Source: a virus
Direction: 5' to 3' (one strand)
Virus record (IMG/VR): IMGVR_UViG_3300038560_000034
Location: 1-51,861 of that record
Length of the DNA: 51,861 nt
Position 1 is the first letter of the stretch; each line of letters opens with the position of its first letter. The notes under the pieces were generated by a model. That model saw nothing but the letters and a program-made list of their open reading frames with translations. It was not told the origin of the DNA and searched no databases. This document shows positions 16,792 to 25,275 of this stretch, one piece after another. Both the position numbers and the translations under genes were made by a program.

Positions 16792-18837
16792 TCACAGGTT
16801 CATTAGGCTTGGGCGATTGCGGTTCGGTGACGCTCGGTTAATCATCGCAAACGCCGACTCGAACTCTTTACGCTTCTCTTCCTCTTCGGCGACTTTCTGA
16901 CGATGCAGTCCCGAGTACGGGTCCGCTGCGATACAGAGCGCGATGCAGAGCGCGTCGTAGTGGTCGTCGTGTCCACGCGAGGACTTAAAACTCCCGGTCG
17001 GCGTTCGTGTTAATCCACGAATCTCGCGCTGGGTCTTTGCGTCCGGAATAATGAGCAGCGGTTCGGACTTGCCTGACTCGCGGTTGCGATTGCAAAAGAG
17101 CGAGGTGAACGTCTGATCCATGAGCGGACGGGTGTTCGTCTTCGTTTCCCAACCGGGGTAGCGCGTCGGCTCAGGAACGTCGGCGTCATAGCGCTTGTAG
17201 TAGTGGCAATTTCCCATCCCTTTATCGACCGCCCAGCGGACGAGTTGATAGCCCATGCCCGCCGTCTCAATTGCGTAGTAGCAGTTGAAGTACCACCGAT
17301 AGAGATAGTACAACTGCTCAAGAAGGATGTTCGCCGGAACACGCGCTTCATAGGTCGCGACGATCTTGTTGTCGCGGTAGCGCACGATCTGCGCGACGGA
17401 AGCGTCTGAGTCCGGGGACTCGTAGGCGATATTGGTATCCACGCCCATCGTATACTTCTCGCCGTTTTGTGGAGGAGCGTAGATACGAACTTCGTGCCAC
17501 GGGTTTCTATCGCGATGCGTGGACCGTGGGACCTCTCCATTGAGCTCCCAAGCGGCGAAGGTGCCTTCGCTCTCAAAGAGGCCCACGGCAGCCGGGATGC
17601 GCTCCATGCGAGACATCGCATCCATCGCTGAGCGATCGAACGGCGCGGAGCCCGACGAGATGAATGCTTCCTCAAGTGTTGACCCGAAGAACTCTTGGCG
17701 GAAGGTGAGCAGCGCCATTTCTTCGGATGGCATCTTGTAGCCGTCGATCTTGCGCCGCCGCCAGAAGATACGGCTGAGCGAGACGCCGTACTTGTCAACG
17801 AGGTACTGTTCTTCTTCGCCACCGTACTTGGAGATTTTCCCGAGCGTTGATTCCGTCTCGCCGCGCTGCTCTTTTGAGAACGGGCGTCGAATCTCGCCCC
17901 GGGGATTGTGCTTAGAGCGAACGTCGTACTCTTCGTGCCGGTGCCAGGCCCAGATGGCGGGGACGTAGACGCCTGGGTAGCCCTTCGCGACGGCATCCGG
18001 GAGTCCGAGAATGCCGCTGTAGATCATGTCGGCCGTAAGATCGCCCTTCCAATTCTCGATGCGCTTCGTCCATTTCGGATTCTCTTCACAAGCCTCGCGA
18101 GCGAGCGGTGCGTAGAATTCTTCGGAGTCGCCGTTTGGGGTCGAGTCGATAATGATGATCGAGAAAGGGGAGAGGGGAGCGGCTGAGATGACGCCGGCCT
18201 GCACGTCGGCCTGGCGCTCCGTCTCCATGTGCGCGTATTCGGCAATGATGACGAGGCCCTGCGGGATGCCGCGCATGGACGAGGGGACGGTGATTTGATA
18301 TATCGAGTCGAGACCTGGGTTGTTGAGCCGGTCCTTTTGGTTTGGGTTATCGAAGATGAACGTCTTGATCGACTGAATGCGGCGCATCGGCTGCATCCAG
18401 CGCGGGAGGCCGTTAAGCATCGTACCGAGACGGCGGCCTTGCTCGGCGGCAACGTCTTCGTCGTCTACGAGGAGCAGCGCGCGTTTATTCTCATCGAGGC
18501 AGTAATGCAGCCCGCGTCCGATGTTGCGCAGCGTCCAGCCGAGTTGGCGGACCTTGCCTTCGATGACACGGCCGGGAAGGTCGTTTCGGATCTGGCAATC
18601 GAGCGTGTAGTCGAGGAGCGCCTGGCCCGAGAAGGGTCGCATTCGAACCATACTGCCGCTCTTGTCCGCAACGTAGAGCATGTTCGAGGCGAAGAAGGGA
18701 TAGGACGACATTGTGCGCTTCGTGAGCGCAAGACGCCAGATATTTTCCATCTGTGGCGGCATGTCGGAGGTCCCGTAGGTGAACTTGAACCAATCCGGGA
18801 CGTCGAGGAATTCATCGGGCGAGTAAACAGGCTTCAC
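16792..18837 (-). CDS. terL: Terminase large subunit (DNA packaging ATPase/nuclease)
   Basis: 681 residues from a GTG at 18837. The N-terminal ATPase has a terminase-type Walker A KVRQLGWT (95-102), a Walker B-like GLVIIAEYAHM (about 194-204, with Glu200 in the acidic position) and the coupling motif DSTPNG (231-236). The C-terminal RNase H-like nuclease has MGVDTN (Asp467), YAIETAG (about 521-527) and GHDDHYDAL (about 630-640). It drives packaging through the portal. It is the only virion-assembly gene on the minus strand: the glycosyltransferase operon converges on it and the portal operon diverges from it. No good ribosome site or promoter is seen. Confidence 0.92.
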   Translation of the reverse strand: MKPVYSPDEFLDVPDWFKFTYGTSDMPPQMENIWRLALTKRTMSSYPFFASNMLYVADKSGSMVRMRPFSGQALLDYTLDCQIRNDLPGRVIEGKVRQLGWTLRNIGRGLHYCLDENKRALLLVDDEDVAAEQGRRLGTMLNGLPRWMQPMRRIQSIKTFIFDNPNQKDRLNNPGLDSIYQITVPSSMRGIPQGLVIIAEYAHMETERQADVQAGVISAAPLSPFSIIIIDSTPNGDSEEFYAPLAREACEENPKWTKRIENWKGDLTADMIYSGILGLPDAVAKGYPGVYVPAIWAWHRHEEYDVRSKHNPRGEIRRPFSKEQRGETESTLGKISKYGGEEEQYLVDKYGVSLSRIFWRRRKIDGYKMPSEEMALLTFRQEFFGSTLEEAFISSGSAPFDRSAMDAMSRMERIPAAVGLFESEGTFAAWELNGEVPRSTHRDRNPWHEVRIYAPPQNGEKYTMGVDTNIAYESPDSDASVAQIVRYRDNKIVATYEARVPANILLEQLYYLYRWYFNCYYAIETAGMGYQLVRWAVDKGMGNCHYYKRYDADVPEPTRYPGWETKTNTRPLMDQTFTSLFCNRNRESGKSEPLLIIPDAKTQREIRGLTRTPTGSFKSSRGHDDHYDALCIALCIAADPYSGLHRQKVAEEEEKRKEFESAFAMINRASPNRNRPSLMNL

Positions 18838-18858
18838 GTCTAAGAGAAGGGCGTTCGG

Positions 18859-19662
18859 GTGATTGGCCCTAAATCATGCGCCGTGCGTCTTCTTGAGGCG
18901 TTAAAGCGGCTCGTAGACCCCGTTGGCCCGCTCGGGTCTGTTCTTTCGCCCGCTGACGTCTACAAAGAACGCGCCGGGCTCTCCGTTGCATCGCCGCATA
19001 TGCAGCGCGTCGAGCTTAATGCTCCGGGCGATATTCAACAGGCGCTCGCCGCTCCACGATTCGTCAGTATGGAAGAGGCGGTTGATGTGCCGCGTGATAG
19101 GGTTCGCCAAGTGAGCGCCTACGTCGAGGAACACTGGACGCCGAAAATGGCGGCCACGGAGTCAACGGACCTCGCCGTGATTCTCGTCACCTCGCAGCAG
19201 CAGGTAGGCTGGACGGTTACGCAGCGGCCTGCTGCGAGTACGCGCGCGCGCAAGTATCAGAGCCAGGAAGAATTCGAGCAAGTCATTCAGTCGGCGCAGA
19301 TTCAGGCCTCAGACGATATCTACAACGGCTATTTTGAGACGATCCCCGGCAACGACCCGTGCGTGATTAACGGCGAGGTTCTACGCGGCCAGCCCGTCTA
19401 CAAAGACGGCAAGATGGTCCACGACGGGATAGTGCGTGGCGGGACAATGATTCGCGGCGGCCGGCGTGAGTATCGTGAGAAGACGAAAGACATGGTTCAC
19501 TGGGGGCCTGGCTTCTTAGAGGAGCGCGCGAAGGTCCAAGCCGAGATGGAGAGTCGCCCGGTTCGTAACGTCAAGGCCAATATGGAAGCGATGGCCGGAC
19601 GTGTGCTGCCGATGAAGCGCATTCTTGCCAATCCGCGTGTTGATCGAAAGTCAGCGTGCTAG
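18859..19662 (+). CDS. Unknown protein upstream of portal
   Basis: A 267-residue protein starting at a GTG 21 bp from the divergent terminase start. It is mostly helical and charged, with a Gly-rich turn region (GEVLRGQPVYKDGKMVHDG) and IVRGGTMIRGGRREY. It may be a head or packaging accessory because it opens the portal operon. No family recognised. An internal ATG (codon 48) would remove the N-terminal quarter. Confidence 0.6.
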   Translation: MIGPKSCAVRLLEALKRLVDPVGPLGSVLSPADVYKERAGLSVASPHMQRVELNAPGDIQQALAAPRFVSMEEAVDVPRDRVRQVSAYVEEHWTPKMAATESTDLAVILVTSQQQVGWTVTQRPAASTRARKYQSQEEFEQVIQSAQIQASDDIYNGYFETIPGNDPCVINGEVLRGQPVYKDGKMVHDGIVRGGTMIRGGRREYREKTKDMVHWGPGFLEERAKVQAEMESRPVRNVKANMEAMAGRVLPMKRILANPRVDRKSAC

Positions 19663-19877
19663 TGGCGGACGAGGTTATTGAGGCGACGTGTTTCGGAGGC
19701 CCAGAGGACGGTATTACGATTCGCTGTCCACGCCGACCGTACACCGTCTTTCAGCGCATGATTCCAGGCACGTTTGCGTTCGAGGAAAGCCTGTACGCAC
19801 TTGAAGTCCTGGAAGATGGCCGCTTTCGGTGGAAGCACCTCTCGACGCATCCCGTAACACACGCGAGTAAAGCGTGA
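19662..19877 (+). CDS. Small phage protein with FGGPxDG motif
   Basis: 71 residues. The GTG at 19662 overlaps the preceding TAG by one base. A GTG at 19656 would add two residues. The opening EATCFGGPEDGITI is a motif seen in many small phage proteins of unknown function, followed by a beta-rich region (YALEVLEDGRFRWKHL). The last GTGA overlaps the next gene. Confidence 0.6.
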   Translation: MADEVIEATCFGGPEDGITIRCPRRPYTVFQRMIPGTFAFEESLYALEVLEDGRFRWKHLSTHPVTHASKA

Positions 19878-20320
19878 GGCCTATCGTCGTTTGGAATCGG
19901 TCCGAGGCAGAGAGTGTGTCACTTGGCTACCCCTACGCGCACATCTCAATTTGCGACTCGCTCGTTGGGGATATGCCAGCAAATATACCGGACAATCCAA
20001 ATCGAGTTGCGCTTTTACGGGTGGAATTCACCGACTGCCCCACGGCTGGCCCCGATGAAGCGCCGACGTATATCTTGCCTGATTATCCCATTGACCCGCC
20101 AACGCTTGAGCAATGCAAAGAGATTGTCGCATTCGTTCGCGAGTGGGGCGATAAGGTAGAAGGCTTCGCGATTAACTGCGCTGGCGGTCAATCACGAAGT
20201 ACGGCAACCGCCGAGATGGTGAACACACTTTTTAATTGCGGTATCGCACTCTTGCCACCGGGTCGGAATTGGGGCCCAAACCGAATGCTTCGCGTTCTTT
20301 ATCGTGAGGCGATTTCGTGA
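19874..20320 (+). CDS. Second CX5R dual-specificity-type phosphatase
   Basis: A 148-residue protein from a GTG overlapping the previous stop. The loop FAINCAGGQSRSTATAEM (about 98-115) has the CX5R signature with Cys102 and Arg108, followed by the usual helix. An N-terminal VVWNRSEAESVS and HISICDSL resemble the compact phage DSP-like family. Substrate unknown. With the gene at 15360 it makes two Cys-phosphatases on either side of the terminase gene. It overlaps the portal start, so expression is coupled to head genes. Confidence 0.68.
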   Translation: MRPIVVWNRSEAESVSLGYPYAHISICDSLVGDMPANIPDNPNRVALLRVEFTDCPTAGPDEAPTYILPDYPIDPPTLEQCKEIVAFVREWGDKVEGFAINCAGGQSRSTATAEMVNTLFNCGIALLPPGRNWGPNRMLRVLYREAIS

Positions 20321-22383
20321 GCGCTTGGGGTCCTGATTTTAGTGAATTGGGACCGGGAGGCTCTGCTGGAAATTGGCTCGGGGGGGCGCCGCCACCTGAT
20401 CAGCGGCCTCCGCAAAAAGCGAGTCGCCCTGAATCGAAGATGACGAAGTGGGCGCGTAACGTCAACGGCACGCTGAAACGCGAACGCCAGGCGGTCTCCG
20501 ATGAGATGCGGCGCAACACAAACATGGCAAACGGCGGCGCGCCGTTCTGGGGTAAGCGCGATGATTGGAAGATCGGAACGAAGCTCCGGTTCGCCGCCAC
20601 TATCCCGCTTGCATGGACCGCAATTCTGTGCGATGCGAAGCCGAGCGTGTCGTACTCGGCGCTCGACCGCTCGAAACAAAAGCGCGCCGATATTGCAACG
20701 GCGGCGTGGAATCAGGCCTACGAATCGGGCAATTGGGAGAAGCGCATCCACGACGCCGTGCTCGTCAGCCGCGTTCAGAAGAAAGCCTACCTTCGCCTCA
20801 CCTACGACTCCTTAGCGCACGGAGGTCGCGGGCGGCCCAAGCTCACCGTTGTGCTGGGCGAGCAGGTCTGGATGGACCGCAACGCTACGTGCGCCGACGA
20901 TGCCGAAGTGCTGCTCTACGAATATCGTGAGAGCTACGGTTCGCTCTGCGGACGCTTTGAGGACCTGCGCGATCGCCTTTCACAAAAGTACGATCAGCCA
21001 CGACAGGACCGCACAGGAGAAGATCAAGATGTGCTTGCACCGCCTGGCGCTTATTCTCTTGCTGACGTGGTTTCCGGTGGCGGAACGGTCTACACTCCAG
21101 CCTACGCCGCAAGTTCAAATCCACCCGATAGCGCAGGTGGTTCTTCGGGCATCCTGGTTCGCGAATATTGGACCCGACCGCATCGCACGATTGAAGTCGA
21201 AGAGGTTCAGTTTCTCGCAAACGGTGAGCCTGCAACTGAACCGAAGATGTACGACACGATTGACCCACTCGATGAAGAACCACTGCGGCGCGTAACGACC
21301 GAAGGTGGAGTCATCTACGAATTGCCTGAGTCGCTCGTCGCCGCGATGTACGACGCTCAGGACAACGGCGGTCTTCAGATACTGGAAGATCAGCCGGCGC
21401 TTCGGTGTGTGATGCACAAGGTCAAATACCCACTCTATCCCGATGGACGCCTTGTCGTTATTGTGGATGAAGATATCGAAGCGGATGACCGGATGAATCC
21501 GCTGGGCTACTTTCCATTCGCTGAGATCATGGCGAATGCGGCGCTGGATGGAGGCCAGTACGGGCCGAGCGACGTTGACCTCATCTATGACCCGCTCGAA
21601 CAGTTGCTGCGCACTGTCTCGCTTATCTTCGACACGATGAACCTTACCGGAAACCCGGTTGAACGTTATCCCATCGGCGCCGAAATATCAAACGACGATA
21701 TCACGAATGCGCCAGGCGCGATCCGCCGCGAGGACGTGATGAGCTTGCGCTACGCAAAACGCGAGGCGGGCGTTGAGTTGCCGCAGTACATTTTGCCCTA
21801 TGTGAAGTGGCTCGTCGAGCAGATTAAAGAACTCTCGGGGCTTTCCGACGTCATGCTCGGGAAGATGCCGCCCAAGCAGCAAGTCTCAACTGAAACAATG
21901 ACGATGGGGCAAGAGGCGAGCGGCGTGCGTTTCCGGGATGCGCTTGCGAATCTCTCGCAATGTATGCGAACGCTCGGTGCGCAGTACCTCGAACTCATGG
22001 CCCGCTTCTATACGGCTCCGGTCATGGTGCAGATCAAGAACAATGCAGGCGTTCCCGAGCAGACCCCAATGCTCGGTGCGTATCTCACCGACCCCTTCAT
22101 CGTGGAAGCGAAGGCCGGAAGTCGGCAGCCCTCAGGTCCGACTGCGCGGCTCAATACGATCATGCAACTCAAGAGCGCGAACATTCCCTTTGCTCTCCAG
22201 CAAGTCTACGAATTACTCGAAGAAATCGGCGCTATTCCGAGCGCAAGCTCAGCGATGCGGGAAGTCGAGACACTCAAAGCGCAAGGCCCCGCCTCAGCGT
22301 GGAAGCTCATCGGCATTGGAAGTCCAGGTCAGCAAACAAAGAAACCAAACAGCCGTCGCAGTAAAAAGGCAGCTCAGGGTTAA
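20317..22383 (+). CDS. Portal protein
   Basis: 688 residues from a GTG overlapping the phosphatase stop. Its length, its position before the scaffold and capsid genes, and its content match P22-type portals: an N-terminal helical region (SKMTKWARNVNGTLKRERQA), LRFAATIPLAWTAILCDAKP, a central acidic region and a long helical C-terminal part (QIKELSGLSDVMLGKMPPKQ, then ETMTMGQEASGVRFRDALAN). It would form the dodecameric ring through which DNA is packaged. The TAA overlaps the next ATG (TAATG). Confidence 0.82.
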   Translation: MSAWGPDFSELGPGGSAGNWLGGAPPPDQRPPQKASRPESKMTKWARNVNGTLKRERQAVSDEMRRNTNMANGGAPFWGKRDDWKIGTKLRFAATIPLAWTAILCDAKPSVSYSALDRSKQKRADIATAAWNQAYESGNWEKRIHDAVLVSRVQKKAYLRLTYDSLAHGGRGRPKLTVVLGEQVWMDRNATCADDAEVLLYEYRESYGSLCGRFEDLRDRLSQKYDQPRQDRTGEDQDVLAPPGAYSLADVVSGGGTVYTPAYAASSNPPDSAGGSSGILVREYWTRPHRTIEVEEVQFLANGEPATEPKMYDTIDPLDEEPLRRVTTEGGVIYELPESLVAAMYDAQDNGGLQILEDQPALRCVMHKVKYPLYPDGRLVVIVDEDIEADDRMNPLGYFPFAEIMANAALDGGQYGPSDVDLIYDPLEQLLRTVSLIFDTMNLTGNPVERYPIGAEISNDDITNAPGAIRREDVMSLRYAKREAGVELPQYILPYVKWLVEQIKELSGLSDVMLGKMPPKQQVSTETMTMGQEASGVRFRDALANLSQCMRTLGAQYLELMARFYTAPVMVQIKNNAGVPEQTPMLGAYLTDPFIVEAKAGSRQPSGPTARLNTIMQLKSANIPFALQQVYELLEEIGAIPSASSAMREVETLKAQGPASAWKLIGIGSPGQQTKKPNSRRSKKAAQG

Positions 22384-22985
22384 TGGCACGTAAACAATGC
22401 GAGCACATTAACCCACCGCTGTCTAAACGTGGTCAATGCGCTATTTGTAAGCGGGCCAGAGAGCGAGTCTACTACAAAGAAACGTATCGTTCAAAGAAGA
22501 TAGATATGGTGATGGATTATGCGTTGAGGCATCCAGATCGTCATAAAACACCAGAAGCCCTTGCCTATTTTAGAAAATGGTCCAAGATGGACCGTAAACG
22601 AAATCCAGAAAAGCACCACAAATATGAAGTCGTGAGGTGGCAGCGTCACAGAGATAAATTAAGAGCTGCTCGTAAAATATGGGTAGAAAAAAACCGCGCA
22701 TACGTTAATGCAAAAGAGCAAGGGCGGCGGCATAATTTACGAGATCAAATTGGAATAACTCAAGCCGAGTGGGAAGCCATTATCGCAAAGCAACGCGGCC
22801 GATGTGCGGAGTGTGGCAATAAAGAAAAGCTAACCCAGGACCACCTAGACCCTAAAAGCAAAGGCGGCGCACACGCGCCCTATAACATTCGCGGCTTATG
22901 TGGTCCGTGTAATTATCGTAAGGGGAGCCACATTCGGCCGGGCACCCAGATGGGGTTGCTTCTGTGTAAGGCTGGCGCGGCGTGA
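22383..22985 (+). CDS. HNH endonuclease, AT-rich insert after portal
   Basis: A 200-residue protein. It has an N-terminal zinc knuckle (CEH then CAIC), a long basic helical linker and a classical HNH domain at about 140-185: GRCAECGNKEKLTQDHLDP, then NIRGLCGPCNYRKG. Codon and base use is more AT-rich than in the portal gene, suggesting recent transfer. It is probably a free-standing homing-type nuclease. It overlaps its neighbours at both ends without disrupting them. Confidence 0.87.
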   Translation: MARKQCEHINPPLSKRGQCAICKRARERVYYKETYRSKKIDMVMDYALRHPDRHKTPEALAYFRKWSKMDRKRNPEKHHKYEVVRWQRHRDKLRAARKIWVEKNRAYVNAKEQGRRHNLRDQIGITQAEWEAIIAKQRGRCAECGNKEKLTQDHLDPKSKGGAHAPYNIRGLCGPCNYRKGSHIRPGTQMGLLLCKAGAA

Positions 22986-23311
22986 TCGAAGACGCTCTCC
23001 GTAATTTCCCCGAAGGGCGTCAATATGTCTACGCCTACGGTTCCTGGGGGCCGGGCGAGAAAAACCGGACAGGCGGCTCGGGGATCAATATGATGGTGAT
23101 TACGTGGCTGCGGCGCTGGGCAGAGCGAGCGATGGGGCCTTCGCACATGAAGATCGTGCGCTCGGACGAGGGCACGAAAGTCACCTTGCGCTTTTTGACC
23201 GAATCTGGGATATACGAAGTTGACGTGAAGGAATTAAATGCGCTGCGTAAACGCAAGGTAAAGCCTCCGCAATTGCGCGAGGCCATTCTTTTGCTGTGCG
23301 AGACGCTGTGA
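22982..23311 (+). CDS. Unknown small protein in the lysis region
   Basis: 109 residues from a GTG overlapping the HNH stop. The C-terminal half is a compact beta/alpha unit (VTLRFLTESGIYEVDVKELN, LREAILLLCETL). No family recognised. It lies directly before the holin-like gene, whose GTG overlaps its stop. Confidence 0.6.
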   Translation: MIEDALRNFPEGRQYVYAYGSWGPGEKNRTGGSGINMMVITWLRRWAERAMGPSHMKIVRSDEGTKVTLRFLTESGIYEVDVKELNALRKRKVKPPQLREAILLLCETL

Positions 23312-23502
23312 AGGATTATGTCCCCGACGCTCTGCTTATCCAAGATCGCATTCAACTCGGCGACCATGAACGACGCTTGCGCGTCTTAGAAGGGGTCAAC
23401 ACATGGAGCCTTCTGACAATCGCCTTTCTGATTGTGCTGCAATGGTTTGGCATCGGGAGTTTAGCCAACTTGTTGAAGCTGCTCGGGGGACACAACCCGT
23501 GA
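23308..23502 (+). CDS. XhlA-like holin-associated membrane protein
   Basis: 64 residues from GTG 23308 (an in-frame ATG-type start at 23296 is less well placed). It has an amphipathic charged N-terminal part (IQDRIQLGDHERRLRVLEG) followed by one C-terminal transmembrane segment (about 38-58). This matches the haemolysin XhlA family, which works with holins and endolysins in phage lysis. A lytic transglycosylase lies 200 bp downstream in the same operon. Confidence 0.6.
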   Translation: MKDYVPDALLIQDRIQLGDHERRLRVLEGVNTWSLLTIAFLIVLQWFGIGSLANLLKLLGGHNP

Positions 23503-23630
23503 ACGATGCTGGGCTCTCGTACGGTGAGGTGTACGCGATTCGCGACCGCCTCAAAGACAACGCAAACGTCGAGGTGCTGTCCGAATCAGGCGCTCGAACG
23601 AGATTCATGTGCTCGTCAACTCTAAAATGA
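23499..23630 (+). CDS. Small unknown protein
   Basis: 43 residues from GTG 23499, which overlaps the previous TGA. A longer version from ATG 23403 would overlap the holin-like gene almost fully and is less likely. It contains YGEVYAIRDRLKDNANVEVL, a small helix-strand unit. The stop overlaps the next ATG. Confidence 0.5.
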   Translation: MNDAGLSYGEVYAIRDRLKDNANVEVLSESGARTRFMCSSTLK

Positions 23631-23719
23631 CAACCGCTTTGGAGAAAATCGGGAACCTTGAAGAGGCGCTCGCGCAAGCTGAGTCCCAGGGTGGAGCGCA
23701 CGATGCTGTGGGGGATTAG
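23627..23719 (+). CDS. Tiny 30-residue acidic peptide
   Basis: ATG 23627 overlaps the previous TGA (ATGA), and the TAG lies inside the next gene. The peptide (MTTALEKIGNLEEALAQAES at its start) is a single amphipathic acidic helix. It is supported by tight coupling only. It may serve mainly to carry ribosomes to the lytic transglycosylase start at 23703. Confidence 0.4.
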   Translation: MTTALEKIGNLEEALAQAESQGGAHDAVGD

Positions 23720-24215
23720 TGGAGCGCCGATCAATGTCTCTCTCAAATACGCTGCGCCGATTCAAGACGTTGCCGACGCGACGAGTTTCTGGCCGCTCTT
23801 TCTCTACGCAATAGCGTACCGCGAAAGCATTAGTGGCGAGATTGCGGGATTGTGGCCGAGCGCCCTTACCATCGTTGCACCGGATAATGGGCGCGGACTC
23901 TGTCAAGTAACTCCCGCGCCGTGGTGGTCCGACGATATGAACGAGGCGTGGGAGAAGATCGACTGGACGAACCCAAACCAAAACGCGGCCTATGCCGTCA
24001 TGTGGTTTCTTCAACCCGCCGTCGAGTATTGGCAGCCCCTTGGAAACGAAGGCACGGTCCTCATCAAGCTCGTCGCGGCTGAGTACAACGCCGGGCGCGA
24101 GAAGGTCATCGCGGCCCATGCTAAAGGTGATGTTGATCTTGCCACAACGAACGGTTACGCAGCCGCCGTCCTGGGCATCTATGCTAATTTACTCGAACGC
24201 GGAGTTCCATCGTGA
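23703..24215 (+). CDS. Lytic transglycosylase (SLT/goose-lysozyme-like) endolysin
   Basis: 170 residues from ATG 23703 (a start 15 codons earlier is possible). It has the SLT layout: LYAIAYRES with catalytic Glu41, NGRGLCQVTP (about 62-71) and LVAAEYNAG (123-131), the conserved Gly-Leu-Q-V and Y-N-A-G boxes. It would cleave peptidoglycan glycan strands with 1,6-anhydro product. No signal peptide is seen, so export would depend on the holin-like proteins around it. Confidence 0.8.
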   Translation: MLWGISGAPINVSLKYAAPIQDVADATSFWPLFLYAIAYRESISGEIAGLWPSALTIVAPDNGRGLCQVTPAPWWSDDMNEAWEKIDWTNPNQNAAYAVMWFLQPAVEYWQPLGNEGTVLIKLVAAEYNAGREKVIAAHAKGDVDLATTNGYAAAVLGIYANLLERGVPS

Positions 24216-24508
24216 AGCTCTCGCGTCTTGATTGGGTAGCCGCGGCGTCGTATATTGCAGGTGGCGGTCTCGCGGCAACGGCCGTCGCCATCGCGACGTT
24301 CGCGCCGCATTATCAAGTGCAAGTGCTCGCAGGTTCTGCAATCCTTGTCGGGGTCGCTGGACTCATCGTGAGGCTCGTAGGCAACCCGACACCAACAAAC
24401 TCTGCCCAGGTATTCGACCGGACAACAGGCTCAATGGTCGAAGTAAAGACCGTAGCCACGCCAAGCGCCACTCCGGCGCTTCCTCCAACATACACCGAGC
24501 CAAAATGA
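24212..24508 (+). CDS. Holin-like two-helix membrane protein
   Basis: 98 residues from a GTG overlapping the transglycosylase stop. Two hydrophobic segments lie at about residues 8-30 and 37-57, followed by a Pro/Thr-rich tail. Size, topology and the position right after the endolysin suggest a holin. Family not determined. Confidence 0.6.
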   Translation: MKLSRLDWVAAASYIAGGGLAATAVAIATFAPHYQVQVLAGSAILVGVAGLIVRLVGNPTPTNSAQVFDRTTGSMVEVKTVATPSATPALPPTYTEPK

Positions 24509-24657
24509 TTCTCGGCACAAAACTTGGCTCGGTGCTTCTCTATATCTTGACATCGCTTCCGTCGTTGCTCGGGTGGCACATCGGACCCAAGCCGCATCCG
24601 ACTCCAACCACGACAGCGACTCCACATATTGCGGCCTTGCCGCAGAAAGCAGACTGA
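24505..24657 (+). CDS. Small membrane-anchored Pro/Thr-rich peptide
   Basis: 50 residues. ATG 24505 overlaps the previous stop (ATGA). One N-terminal hydrophobic segment (SVLLYILTSLPSLLGWHIG) is followed by a Pro/Thr-rich tail. It could be a small spanin-like or holin-accessory protein. There is no Cys, so it is not a lipoprotein. Confidence 0.5.
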   Translation: MILGTKLGSVLLYILTSLPSLLGWHIGPKPHPTPTTTATPHIAALPQKAD

Positions 24658-24658
24658 T

Positions 24659-24958
24659 ATGGCCAGCGCCATTGTAAAAGACCTCCTCGACGCGGGAATC
24701 GCCGCCGTGCAAAGCCCCGAGGGTCAAGCCGACCTTACCGCTCTCGTGACCGCAGGCGAAGGTGCAATCGTCCCAGCCCTTACGAAGGCGCTCTCAGGTC
24801 TTCCGAAGCCGGGCGGCATTGCCGGCATCGTGCTTCCGGCGATCGAAAGCGCTGTATCGAGCGAAGTGACGGCCGTCGTTGCGAAGTATTCGGCATCCGA
24901 CATCGTCGCGTTCCTGACGACCGAAACCGTGAATGAACTGAAGGCGCTCGGCGGCTAG
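24659..24958 (+). CDS. Unknown Ala/Val-rich small protein
   Basis: 99 residues from ATG 24659. It is helical, with Ala-, Val- and Gly-rich segments (ALSGLPKPGGIAGIVLPAIE). It could be membrane-associated or part of the virion. It closes the lysis run before a possible promoter at 24994. Confidence 0.6.
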   Translation: MASAIVKDLLDAGIAAVQSPEGQADLTALVTAGEGAIVPALTKALSGLPKPGGIAGIVLPAIESAVSSEVTAVVAKYSASDIVAFLTTETVNELKALGG

Positions 24959-24993
24959 GTCTCTTCCGAACACTAGAGGCGCGTGAAGCGGGG

Positions 24994-24999
24994 TACAAT
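24994..24999 (+). promoter_or_regulatory. Candidate -10 box for a leaderless transcript
   Basis: TACAAT lies exactly six bases before ATG 25006, so transcription would start at or next to the A of the start codon. There is no good -35 box. Confidence rests on the match to the spacing at 7473-7508. Confidence 0.35.
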
Positions 25000-25005
25000 G
25001 GGGAC

Positions 25006-25275
25006 ATGAGCGATCTTGATCCCCTTGACCAACTTCGCCACGCATACCATCGCCTTCAGGAGGCCCGCCACGCTATGAGCGTTTCCCAATCGCAATTCGA
25101 TACCGACCTTGCTACCCTCGTCGCAGCCGTAACCGCCTATGAAACCGCTGTCGCGACCTACGTTGCCGCAGTCGGCACGGCAGCCCCGAATCTTGCTACC
25201 GAGGATGCATCCGTGCAGAACGCAACGACTACCCTCGCCACAGCACAAACGGCGCTCACGGCCGCGAAGCCGTAA
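25006..25275 (+). CDS. Small helical (coiled-coil-like) protein
   Basis: 89 residues, almost wholly helical and Ala/Thr-rich (DLATLVAAVTAYETAVATYV). There is no proper Shine-Dalgarno site before ATG 25006, and a -10-like TACAAT suggests leaderless translation. The TAA overlaps the ATG of the next small membrane gene. It may be a minor virion protein. Confidence 0.55.
   Translation: MSDLDPLDQLRHAYHRLQEARHAMSVSQSQFDTDLATLVAAVTAYETAVATYVAAVGTAAPNLATEDASVQNATTTLATAQTALTAAKP

Noticed and set aside
17010-18843. Long ORFs opposite or out of frame with the terminase gene
   Set aside because: They are Ser/Arg/Thr-rich shadows of the terminase frame, with no family features and no ribosome sites.
24505-24657. 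o-spanin lipoprotein
   Set aside because: No lipobox Cys is present, so it is only described as a membrane-anchored peptide.
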